DNA of 64,000 bases from Mermis nigrescens (Eukaryota; Nematoda; Enoplea; Mermithida; Mermithidae): assembly GCA_036768485.1 (NCBI GenBank), contig JAVLUZ010000723.1:248001-312000 (forward strand), given 5' to 3'. This document shows, in pieces, positions 1 to 11,400 of the stretch (positions within the stretch are counted from its first letter, which is position 1; every line of letters starts with the position of its first letter). Under the pieces are notes generated by a model, which did not search any database, had not been told where the DNA came from, and worked only from the letters and a program-made list of their open reading frames with translations. The translations under genes were made by a program, and so were the position numbers.

Positions 1-545
1 GTTCACTTTACAGTTTACACCATACACCAGACCACTACCAAGGGTTGCCTCGGCTTGCAGGCAGAACCAGGTGCATTGGGATAACTGTTGAAAAGTTCAA
101 GAAGAAAAATCGATAAAAATCAGGAACTCCTTTGGCTTATAGGCACCCCATCCCCAAGAAAGAGCTTACTTTGCATACAACTTTTACTTTACACTCTTCT
201 TAGATTTAAGGGCTGGTTCCTAAAGACTGTTCCGCCTAGGCTCATGAGCATGCCCGGGCAGGTCCATTCTCGCCATATATGCCTCTTAAAATGTTCAACA
301 AGAATGTTCATGAACAATGTTCAAGAACAACAGAAAAACGATAAAATCAATCAATAATTAGATGTTGCCCTTTTTCAGGACCCTTCCACCTTCAAGGGCT
401 CCTTCCCTTAGGCTAGACGCCCCTTACCCTTGCGCCCTGACCCCCAGGGAGCAAAATCGCGCACGCCCATTGCCATCCCGCCTATCCCCCAACACACAAA
501 AATGTTCATGAACATTCTTCAGAACACTTCTGCCCCCCCTAGGGT

Positions 546-715
546 CAGGCACGTAGACTGGCCGTCCTATTTTTGGGGGGACCAACACTAATTTTGGGGT
601 CCAGGGTCCAAAAAGACCAAAAATAGCACAAAATAACGTTTGAAAGTCCTATTTTTCCGGTTTTTTCGAATTTTGGGGGGTCCGGACCCCCCATTCCCCC
701 ACAGCTACGTGCCTG
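546..715. repeat. hAT-like MITE, family A
   Basis: The ends are inverted repeats, CAGGCACGTAG at the left and CTACGTGCCTG at the right. The flanks are near-identical 8-bp duplications, CCTAGGGT and CCTAGGAT. An 8-bp target duplication with CAG...CTG termini is the hAT signature. The body is short, noncoding and G/C-tract rich, so it is a non-autonomous element. Further copies lie at 23827-24240 and 31561-31725. Confidence 0.8.
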
Positions 716-1167
716 CCTAGGATGACAGGGTATACTACTCTTGCACTAACTTATCTTTTGAATAATTTGTCGGCCAAGAAGAACTATAAGTAATGATACT
801 CTGATTAGCCGTCATTATTGTGAAAACTTTTTTTAAGTTGAAGGAAGACGCGTGTTATCGGTTGTTAGTGGAAGAATTCTTATCAATGAAATAGTTTTTA
901 TTTTTCGACGACTTACGATATAACCCATTCATTGCAATTTTTGCAGAAAACACCACCAGATTTTGCTTCCATTAGTCTTTTCAATAGGGTTAGTAACTGA
1001 AGCAACGGCACTTAAAGCATACCAATGCAGCTTATCTCAGCGATAACTTTAAGATATTTAATTTTTTAAATAGAAGAGTATTTTAACCTATTTGAACATC
1101 AATTGTATACACGCTTCAAGCATACTTTTTGAAACTGAGTCAGTGTGTTCATACCTGGGCAATGGTC

Positions 1168-1366
1168 AATGGCATACATGCAACGGCTCGAAATTTTGGA
1201 AGCGGGGTCGTCGGCTATTTTTAGAGGGAGGTGGATACATGACCTCCAATTTTTAGCCAAAAACGGCCAAAAAATCGTAGGGTCAAAAATTTTCTGGCTT
1301 TGGGGGATGGAGAAGACGTCCGGATTCGGGTTGGCGACCCTCATCCCCTCTCTATCATGTATGGTT
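1168..1366. repeat. Dispersed repeat, family E
   Basis: This stretch resembles 28910-29148: both run from AACGGCTCGAAATTT through a 'tttttagccaaaaacg'-like centre to a CATGTATG end. The edges CATACATG and CATGTATG form a short inverted repeat, which suggests a MITE. ORFs on both strands here are by-products of the repeat. Confidence 0.55.
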
Positions 1367-1729
1367 AATGTTTCTTCCCGTCCAACCTTCCGTACAAAAG
1401 GTGGTTGTCCTGGTTCGAATGTAGTTTCCGATAACCAGCTTGAAAAATTAGCTGACAAGCTTCGAAAATTGGCTTTCGTCGTTAAAAAACGGTCATCCAG
1501 CTTTGGAAGTTGGTTGGTTTGATCCAGAAAGTGATTGTCCAAGTCCTAAAATGAATTTGCCTTGTATAAAAAGTGTTTGTCAGTTTAAAAAGTCGTTGTC
1601 CATAGGTCCAAAAGTGGGATTTTTCAGCCTTTATTGTACAAAACATATCCCCATCCAAATGACCCCTTCTCCCGTCCAACTTTCGGTTCTCCCCGTCTTT
1701 TGGACGGGGAGAAATTGGGTACAGCCCGG

Positions 1730-1730
<1 letters not shown>

Positions 1731-1777
<47 letters not shown>

Positions 1778-1778
1778 T
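1731..1778. repeat. (GT)n microsatellite
   Basis: About 24 GT units interrupted by two TTT steps. Confidence 0.95.
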
Positions 1779-2130
1779 TGCATAATAGTGGTAGGTACCT
1801 AATGTTTTACGCGTTTACGCATTTTGTACATTTCAAATTCACCGATACAATTCACAATAATTATTGCTTCGGATGGTGATACCTAATTTGTTTCAAACAA
1901 TGAGTACATTTCAAACTTGATTTTTTTTTAATTTTTGCTGTCATAGTTTGGTTACTCTTGCTTGCGCGCTATGTAAAACGCTTCAGTTTTTGTTACCCAA
2001 CCTAGTAATTTGTTTTTTTAGGTAAAATCTCCATTATCATCTCCTTTTTCTCACCTCCGTCTATTGCGAAAAAATTATCCGACTATTGCCCGAACTAATT
2101 AACTGACTATAACTTGCTAAGTTTCGAGTC

Positions 2131-2412
2131 TAGACCAGACATGCACGTGCGGGGTTCGAGGGTCCCTGACCTCACAGAAAGGAGAAATGGAAAATTTTGT
2201 TTGTGAAAATGAGGCAAAATGAATGCCAAAAACGGATGAAAATTGAAAATTTTCTTCAAAAAGTGCTTAAAATTGACCAGAAACTATGTAATAATGTAGT
2301 TTTAACGCTATTTTAGCGCTTATACCAGTTTTTGAGATTATTTTAGCCCAGAAAGCTCAATTTTTGACCTCCCTTCCGAATCGGTCATGCTGTGCTTCTA
2401 TGATCTAGACCC
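2131..2412. repeat. Dispersed repeat, family F
   Basis: This noncoding repeat is recognisable by AACGGATGAAAATTGAAAAT, then the near-palindrome CGCTATTTTAGCGCTTAT, then GGTCATGCTGTG near its end. A close relative is at 22490-22768. More diverged relatives are at about 10707-11000, and in reverse orientation at about 8690-8905, 13010-13200 and 16850-17050. It is probably a MITE or SINE; I could not define its ends. Confidence 0.6.
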
Positions 2413-2689
2413 CTTAAATGATACAATACAAAATTTTTTGGTGAAAATAAGGCAAAGTGAAGGCAGAAAAGGATTAAATGTTTGAAATTGGCATGGAATT
2501 GTTGATTAACGTTTTGTTTTTACGCTATTTTAGCATTTATATCAATTTTTGAGACCATGTTGTCTCAGAAAAACTCTCTGGCTGACCCCAAGACCGATCA
2601 AGCTGTGTATCTATGCTTGCAGCAACCCCGTAAGCTGTCGATTAAGAGCTAAGATTGCATGCTGGTTCGAACGAGCAATAGAGCTGTAC

Positions 2690-2795
2690 GCGGGTACCCG
2701 AACGGGTACCCGGGATACCCGGGTAGAAAATGATTTTACTACCCGAGTACTCTACGGGTACTCGGTATACCCGGATACCCGAATCCCCTAATATA
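2690..2795. repeat. Palindromic GGGTACCC cluster (left)
   Basis: A dense run of overlapping palindromes (GGGTACCC, ACCCGGGT, GAGTACTC). A similar cluster lies at 4826-4903, and both are flanked by related AGAGCTG/CAGCTCT words in opposite orientation. The two clusters may be the ends of one foldback unit. Confidence 0.55.
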
Positions 2796-2799
2796 AAAT

Positions 2800-4825
2800 G
2801 GAAAATTAGCACTGGAGTTATGCAATATGTGCTAAGAATTGAATTAGAAACCTAGAAACATATTACTTCTAAAGTGCGACTGAATCACAATGTACATGTG
2901 ATTTGATATAATCAACCGTAAAATGTTAAATAAGCGAGTCTGTTAATATTTCCTATTATCACAATATATCGCGCATACGGTCTAGGCATATTCCATTATT
3001 CAGCTCTTTACTTTATTTTATTTGTGCCGAATTCTTCTTATTCTTCATTGTAAACAAATTTAAACAAGAAATTATCTGTTAGCGACGCTTTTTTATAATT
3101 CATTCACTTCTGTGACCATTATATAAATTTAAACTGCAACTTTTATTCACATCGTGCGCGCAACTGTTTTAGATAGACCTGGTTCAAAGCCTATCGATGT
3201 TCCAAATGCAGTCAGCCATAGGCGTAGCCAGGGGGCATTGGGAGTACCTGCCCCCCGAAATTTTTCAGAAATATTGTTGATTTTTTTGTTGCAATAATGT
3301 ATGTCCAGAAAACTAAGTTCAAAAAGGCAAAAACTTCAAAATTTTCCGCGCCGAGTCATTATTATTTATTGCTATATAGATCCAACAAATTTAAAAGCTT
3401 GAATCAGCTAAAATAATCCAGCACTTCACATCACTTTAGTAATTTAATGCACTATTTGTTCGTTGAATGAAACTGCGCATGCTTGTTGTGCATGATAGTA
3501 AAAGTGCGAAAATGATTGTGAACGAGTTTGTCTATTCTCTGCTTTGTTTGTCTTTTGTGTAACAGTTTATCTATTCGTTGTTTCGTCCATCTTTCTTTAC
3601 AAGGACACATAATCCTATTTTAATTGGAAGGAATGGCCAAATTTTCTTATGTTTTTGCGCATTTCTTGTTCTATGAACTGCATTTTGTTAATTAGAAGGC
3701 TACAAATGGGCCTGAAAACGGTAAGAACAAAATTTTCATGGATACATCTTTCTATATCTTATTGGCAGCGACCCGTTGCTGCGCTACATATGTACCCAGC
3801 AGAGGTCGAAAAGCGCATTTCAGATCATTTTGTGCAATGTAGGAGTTCATCAATTTTAAGTGTTTTTGGGCTTGCTTCCGAACCGAGATTTGGCCGATTT
3901 TGCGAAAATTTTAACGTTACAATTTTACAAAATTTTCCGGAACTCTGCCCCGGATCCCGCTCGCCACCTCAGACGTCCCGCAGCCATAAAATCTCGTTGT
4001 ACATGTGCAACGAGATTTCAGGGAGAACAAGCCAGGTAAACGGGTTAAGAATTTCTAAAAATTTCCGGCGTTTCGCGCCGGCATTAATTTGTCTGTTTTG
4101 TATGATTTAAGCGGTATAAATTGAGTTTAATGTGCAAAAACGTCAAAATTTTCCGGCGCATAGCGCCGCCAATTACTGTTCTTTCTTTTTGTAAAGCTCC
4201 AGCATTGCGTTTAAAAGCCTGAATCACTCAAAATATCTTCAGTCAAAGTTAGTAATTCGCAGTTTTCTTGTTAGAAGCTTGAATTGTCAAAACTGTTTTG
4301 TACAAATTTGGTAATTTTCTGCTCTCTCAAATTATTAGTATTCACAGAGCTACAAACTGTTAGGGGTGGAACAATTGACTAAATTTCTTAGCACTTTGCG
4401 CCACTTATGAATTCCGAACTGTTTGTCAATAGAAAGGCCGTAAATTCTACATGAAAACGTTTATGCCCCCCGAACCAAAATTCTGATTACGTCTCTGCAG
4501 TCAGCTCCAGATAGACTTAGACTTGTTTTTGAATAAATTTTCATTTACGGTTGATTTCAAAATTGCTTTTCGTCAGTGTGTTTTCCTGCTTCAAATGTTT
4601 TAATGACGCTATGAAGATACAAAACCTGCTTCACAATTTTTTGCTTTGAATTATGAAAATGACTTAAATTTCATTAAATGCATACGAATTCTTCAGATTA
4701 AAGCCTATATTCTATTTAATCTTGCATTAATTTTTCAATAATTTTCTGCTTAAATATCACTTTGCCCTAGACCTCTTTGTCAACCGTAAATAAACGATGT
4801 TCACTGCATTCTCTTTTATCTAAGG
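2800..4825. other. Non-genic stretch
   Basis: I see no supported gene. The interval from about 3217 to 4497 begins GGCGTAGCCAGGGGG and ends near GATTACGTCTCTG, with internal 'aattttccgg' and 'gcgccg' motifs. This may be a further decayed MITE-like unit. The longest ORF (3649-4110) has no recognisable domain. Confidence 0.4.
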
Positions 4826-4903
4826 TCCTACCCGGGTATACCTGGGTATACCCGGGTACCCGAATGTACCCGGGTAATGAAATAGCCGGGTACCCGGGTA
4901 GTA
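4826..4903. repeat. Palindromic GGGTACCC cluster (right)
   Basis: Repeated ACCCGGGTA and CGGGTACCC words, partner of the cluster at 2690-2795. Confidence 0.55.
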
Positions 4904-5370
4904 AAATTTGCAAAGTGTGCAGCTCTAACGAGCAAATAGTGCTAAAGTTGTTCAGTAAATTTACAAACGGAATTTAAGCTTACTAATGCATTCAAACTTA
5001 TTTATTAATTGTAGAATATGTGGATCTTCGTGCTCTTCTTTTCAATTTTATAGGAAAACTTTATCGATTATCTGAGTTATTGAGAAAACCGCTTTAAGTT
5101 GTCTCGTCTGTATATCAAATCTGATATTGCCGAAGTTTCGCAGAATTCAGAAATATTATAAATCGGAATAGTAGAAAAGTAGGTAAAATCTCATCTAACG
5201 ATGGGCTATTCGGCACTCTGAATATCTAGGTTTTTTGTTAATTTCATCAATTTGATACATTTACTCCGAAAAACACTTTGGGCAGTCAGTGGACATCCTG
5301 CACATATACTCGCACTCATAAATTGACTTTACCTCATTTTTGTTCTCAGCGTTTTCTACTTCTGTTTCAG

Positions 5371-5430
5371 GCTAACATGGATTTCACTTGCAACGCATAC
5401 CTGCTCGAAAAATTGCTTACCATAAATGGA
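5371..5430 (+). CDS. SACM1L: SAC1 exon a
   Basis: It follows CTGTTTCAG and ends before GTAAGA, phase 0 at both edges. It encodes about 20 residues including DFTCNAYLLEKLL, matching the segment just before the conserved RRS block of SAC1 proteins. It is the first exon I can support. Confidence 0.8.
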
Positions 5431-8400
5431 GTAAGATATAATAGCTTTGCTAATGTACACATATTTACATGGTTGAGCGATTTGTATTATTTTTCATAAA
5501 CTTAACTTTATTGAAGCACAAGCTTTCGCGTGTTATTCGTTCTTCTTCTACTGACTCACATGATTGTGCATCTAAAAGCCTATGCCCGAATCACGATTTT
5601 TGAATCTATGTAATTTAAGTTGGTTCAGAATATGGTAATAATGAAATAATGAAGCTGTACGGGTGCAGTGAAATTTTGCTATGCGGAATTTTATCACTGC
5701 GAGCCTATACAAACCATTTTTATAGCACTTTCTTGAGCCATAAAAATGTCTTTATAAAAAGCAAGGCCGTATTGAGCATGTGTGGTGGGCAGAAGTCAAG
5801 CTCCTCAGCTGTCATAACTTTTTCAAGCAGGTCATGCATTTGCACGGGAATTCGGAAAGTTCGCCATTATTTTGCCTCAAATGCAATGAAAATCAAATGA
5901 TGGTCGTCAAAATTTGAAAATCGATGTCCTGGTTTAGAATATGATTCTCCAGGTCCAATGGTTGTCTATCTTGAAAAAGGTCATTGTCCTTATCCGAGAG
6001 TAAAATTTTTAGGTTTTATGCATTAAAATGAGCTCCCTTCAATTGCATTTTTGTATTTTTCACTAACAGTCGTTCCATGATTTTTTTATAAAAAAATTGG
6101 TTACTTTACAAAAGATAGCCCCGTCAAAATAACCTGTTCTCTCAGTTCAATTTTGAGCTCGGCCCGTCTCTTGGACGGACCGAAATGGGGTAATGCACAG
6201 GAAGCTTGACCAAGTTCTGACAAAGACATGAAAGCTGCATTTTTTATCTGAATCGTGCGCGATTTTAATTTGAATAATTTAAATGATAATCGCTGTTTAA
6301 AAGTATGCATACAGAGTACAAAATAAGTGGCTTCTTTAGTATGAGATATTTTGGCGCTTCATTACTTACAATCAATAAACAATATTTAGTGATTGGAAGA
6401 CACTGACATTTTTGACGAAAAATAAGATTTTCATAATCATAATTGATAGAAAGTGTTGAAAAACATCGAAAAGTGTACTTTATCTTAGCTACCTTGAAAC
6501 GGTCGTAGAAAAAGTATCGGGTTCGCTGACTACTCCCCCTGTTCTTGACTGTGGATACGAGCCTTCACTTAAGGCTTCGTGAAATACTCTAGAATCGAAT
6601 CACTTAATGCCTAGCTGCCTAACATATGATTAGGGGATTCGGGGTCTCCTTATCCAAAGTCGGTCGCCTCCTATTCATAGGTGCGCAGCACCAAAATTCT
6701 GGGAGGGGCCCTAAAAATGGAGGTATGGCCTAAAAACACCATTTTCAAGGTTTCTCATCGAGCACTATCCATTGGCATCAGAAAATTGCGAAAAAACAAA
6801 AAAAATTCAAAAATTGAATTCTGGGGTTATTATGGTTTCTGGGGGGTATTTTGGTTTCTCAGGAAGGGAGTGCATACCCCCCGAACCCCCACACCCAGGT
6901 GTGCTCCTATCCTCCACGACTGAGTCTTTTAACACCTCCATTTTTTGATAAAACTTATATTTTTAGGCTAGTTTTATGGGCTTTCTTGCCCCTTTTGGCA
7001 AAAGATTGAGGGCCATCTACCACCCCTCAATATAGCCGGCTACCTTTGTGATATGTATATAAAGTACCTACTGTTCCTATTTAAATTTCAGGCCAAAGCT
7101 TACGCATTGCCTATCATGCTTGGCTTTGTTACGCAGTTGAGCAAATGTACCATAGGTGATCACATTTTTCAAATAACGCTAATCTCTAGACGCAGTGTGA
7201 AAAGAGCAGGTGCTAGATTTCACGTGAGGGGACTAGACAATCAAGGATATGCTGCCAACTATGTTGACACTGAACAGATACTTGAATATAAAAATGAATT
7301 AGCAAGTTATGTGCAGGTAAGCCATAACGCTCCTAAATGTCATCCATTAATTTGTCATAACTTTTCGAATAAGTCATCGTTTAAAGATGCATTCACATTA
7401 TAGTATATACCGCATAGTCGTAGTCATAGATGGACAGCAGCCAAATTCTGGGGGAATTTCAGATGGGGCCAAATTGCCTAGCGCCAAAAATTTTATTCTG
7501 GGGTCTATTCATTTTGAGGGAGTACGCCATATTCTCGGAGGGGGTCCACCAGCCAGATCCCCAGACTATCACGCCCATGTGTGATCGTAGCTGATAATTG
7601 ATGATATTCTTATTTCAATCCGATTATGCAATGCTAAATAGGTGGAAATGAGCTCAATGAGCGTCAGAGAATGATCCAGGATTTTCGATGCAGGGACGGT
7701 GTCCCGTATTTCTCAGAAGAATTAAAACTAATCACAAAAATCCATTCATAATGAGCATAAGCACACAAACGAAGAGGCACTGTACCCAAAAGTTTTTGAA
7801 CATTTTACAAACTAGCAACGAAAAATGCTCCGATGGAACAAAAAAGATGAATATACACTTGAAACGCGAAGTATATTCTGCGGCTTCGAACAAAGTGTCT
7901 TTTTTAAATAATGTTCAAAGTTTCAGATAAGAGTGTATAAACGAAATCTATAATGTTTTTTTTTCGAAATTGCTGGCAAGTAACAACGCTGACTAGCTTC
8001 GTATCTTGATTGATAGAAAACTAAGTGGTATTGTATTTAAAGTTGTTTTATTTTGTTATGAACATTAAAGCAAGCAAAGCAGGGGCCGATTAATTAGTGC
8101 ACACAATCGTTCAGAAAACTTAACTGGTGCGGAGCGTGAGAAAATTATGTCATTATTATCGTTTAAAACAAAATTTTGCGGCAACCACTAAAATGGTACA
8201 AAATGATTAGCATATCTTAAATCTGATGGTCAACTTAAAAGAGTTGCGACAGAAGTAAATTGAATTATTAAAGTGACGTTAAGTGCTAGAATATTTTGAT
8301 CCAAGCATCCAAGTTCAAAAATTTTGACACGTTTACTTTTTTAAGGTTTTTGTGCGGCATAGATTTTTTTCTCCGTTTTACGGTGAAAAATCTGAAATAT

Positions 8401-11400
8401 ATGAATGGCTAAAAATCTTACAAAAATGATAAAATTCCTAACTTGTTGACATTACCAATTGACATTTAATGCAGAAGCCTGGAAAATTCGGGATATTATG
8501 GCTGAAGGATGGTCAAAAATAACGACGATTACTACTGAGCTCGGTTTTGAAGTAACAATGCTATTGACGGACGTGGCGTTGAGCGCTAAAATTTTTCAGC
8601 ATTTATGTTAAAAATTAGGAAAACTGTTTGAAACGCTGCTTTTTTTAATTGAAGAAATTTTTTCAAGAGCCATAAAATCTTTGTGTGTACAACAAACACG
8701 TCTGGTGGGGTCAGCTGGTCTGGAGGGGCAGCCGGAGTCCTCAAAAAGTGGTATAAATGCTAAACTAGTGTAAATACGACGTTAATTCATTTTCTGCTCA
8801 TTTTCAAGCACTTTTGCAGAAAATGTTTGATTTTCATTGATCTTTGACTTTTATTTTGCCTTATTTTTACCCGATATCCTATTTTCCCCAGGGGGCTACA
8901 TCACGCATGTGCGTGGTAAACCACGCATGTGCGCGGGGTATTTTGGGGTTTAGGCCCCGGAGAATTCGTAACACCCAGCATATTACAGTAGACACCCAGA
9001 ATTGAATTTTGGCATTTTTTGCGATATAACTTTTATGATTTATTGATGCATTAATTTCGAAAAAGTCGAAAAATTAGGTCAAAGCTCAAATGGTATGTGA
9101 AAGAAAGCGTATCGAAAATTTTACAACAGAAAAAATAAATTTCATGAGTTAATTTGCAGGTTAGGCCGCGCGGATAAAAACCGCAGTTGTTTTCCAAAGT
9201 GATCGGCACTGTATTTAGTCTAATCAGATTATTTTATTTTGTACTAATACTAACGTTAAACGTATGTCGTGATCATTGAGCTCAGTAAAGCTAAGTGAGC
9301 CTAGTCTATGACTGACATATCTCTTGGCCGACTAGCCGACTTTGCATTTTACACGATTAATACGATCATGGGAGGATTTAGAGGGAAACGGGGCGGCCCC
9401 TGTCGAACCAAGATAGATGGCGAGACAACGAATGCATACTGTATTTTCTAAGGATTTTTGGCCATTGTCTGTCAAATTTTTAACTTTTACGGCGTTTTGC
9501 ACTGGATAGTACTCATTGATAATAATGTTATTGAATTTATTGACAATCCATAAGCTATTTTTGTGCCAAGTCTTCTTACAAAGAATTAATGAGTAGAAAC
9601 GTGGTAATTTAAACGATTTTCTCCTTGATTATTATCCCAAAAGGGAGCTGAAGTGTTAGTTATTTTTGGCTAACCTCTATCCTGAATGATCAAACTTTCC
9701 GACACTCTGCGTCGGCCTTTTCCTTGACAAAATTAAGTTTGCACGTTTTTCAAGGAAAATATTCTGATGGTTTCACATTTTTTTATGTAAGAAATGATTC
9801 AATTTGATAGAAAATGCAAAAAATGCTATTTTGCGCATTATTAAGCAGTTTCTCGTATTTTTAGATATTTTAAAAAAATTGGGATATACCGCCCTCCCCG
9901 TCAAGAAATCCTGGATCCGCCTTTGAAAACGATCATATTGTGTCTTATTTCTCTAAAACTTTCTCCCGTTGTCAGTCGAGAGGCTCTGCCGCAATTTTAT
10001 GGAGTCAAAAGTCCGAAGATTTGAAATTTCCATCGCCCTCCATTGTTGTAAACTACGACGACGATCGAAACGCTGATTTAATGAGGCTCCACCTTGGACC
10101 CTCAATCGAAAGATATGGCAGAGTTTGCATAATCAGCCTGTTAAGTCGTGCTAAAACTGAAAAAGAATTGGCTTTTTTCCTGCACGCAGTATCTCAGCAC
10201 GCCGGACTTGATATTGAGTAATTTCAAGTTGTATTATAACGTTGTATAACGGTGGTAGGCATAGATAAGCAGCACCAAAATTCTGGAGATGCAAGGTTTT
10301 TCAAAGGTCGAAAAGTGGTCTTAAAAATGTTGGTAGGGCGAAAAAACACCATTGTTTAAGTTGCTTATCGAGATATTCCCATTGGCATCAAAAAATCGCA
10401 AAAAAATTTTCAAAAATTAAATTTAGGGGCGGGGTATTTGGCCTTCTGGGAGTTGCATACCCCCAAACTTCCCCCCCACCTTCGCCTCACGTCCACGTGT
10501 GGTGGTAGGCATACATGGGCAGCAGCCGAATTCTGATGGGTCAAATGAGGCGAAATCGCAAAAAATAGCACAAAAAATTCAATTCTAGGGGGTTTATTGA
10601 CTTTATATATAAAATTCTAAAGGAGTTCCGTTGCTCACTTTTTTGCATAAAAAGCATAGCTTCTTTGACTTCAATTTCTATTTAGCTTGCACTTTGCTGA
10701 TACCTGATCTGACACGCATGTTATGGAAGGGTTTGGGTAATAGTGTCCCACAATGCATGAATGGAAACGTTCCTTTATAAAATAAGACAAAACAAAGGCT
10801 AAAATTGATAAAAATCAAAAAATGTTTGCAAAAATGCTTGAAAATTATCAGGGCTGTGGGTAAACATTCGTTTTTGCGCTATTTCGGTGTTAATAGCAAT
10901 CAGTTTTAAAGGCCATTTCGGCTCAGGACACCTTTCTGGCTGACCTCTAGGACTAAAACTGGCCATGCTGTGCAGCTTTATGCCTGATATTCTAGTGTAA
11001 TAAATGAATTTGAATCGGAAAACTATTCAAAATTGCTTTCTGATTAGAAAAGTGTCATACTTCTACCAACAAATCGATTACTTTGTTGTGTTTCCTATTC
11101 CTGCACGTGTTCACATTACTCCATAATTATGTTTTCATAACATTATATAATTTTTCTGTTGCAAAAAGCTAATTAGGAGAAACAATTCTGTTGAATGTTA
11201 CAACCAAGTGGCATACATACCTAATGAAACATTCGTTTTCTTACCCTTTTCAATTTTTCTATAAAGTCAAAAACCATATAAGCTACACCCTACCTATTTA
11301 ATTTTTGTGACTTACGCAGGTTTTGTGAATTCGATTTTAATCGAGTGTGTAAAGGATTAAATTGGTCTCGTTTGATTGATTTTCAAGAGCAAATGTCGCC

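Noticed and set aside
838..1000. Possible upstream SAC1 exon (LKEDACYRLLVEEFLSMK after a TTTTTTAAG acceptor)
   Set aside because: It resembles the region before exon a only loosely, runs into an in-frame TAG, and no donor with a fitting phase was found.
3649..4110. 153-codon plus-strand ORF
   Set aside because: No domain, lies in repeat-like DNA with scattered palindromic 'gcgccg' words and lacks splice or promoter context.
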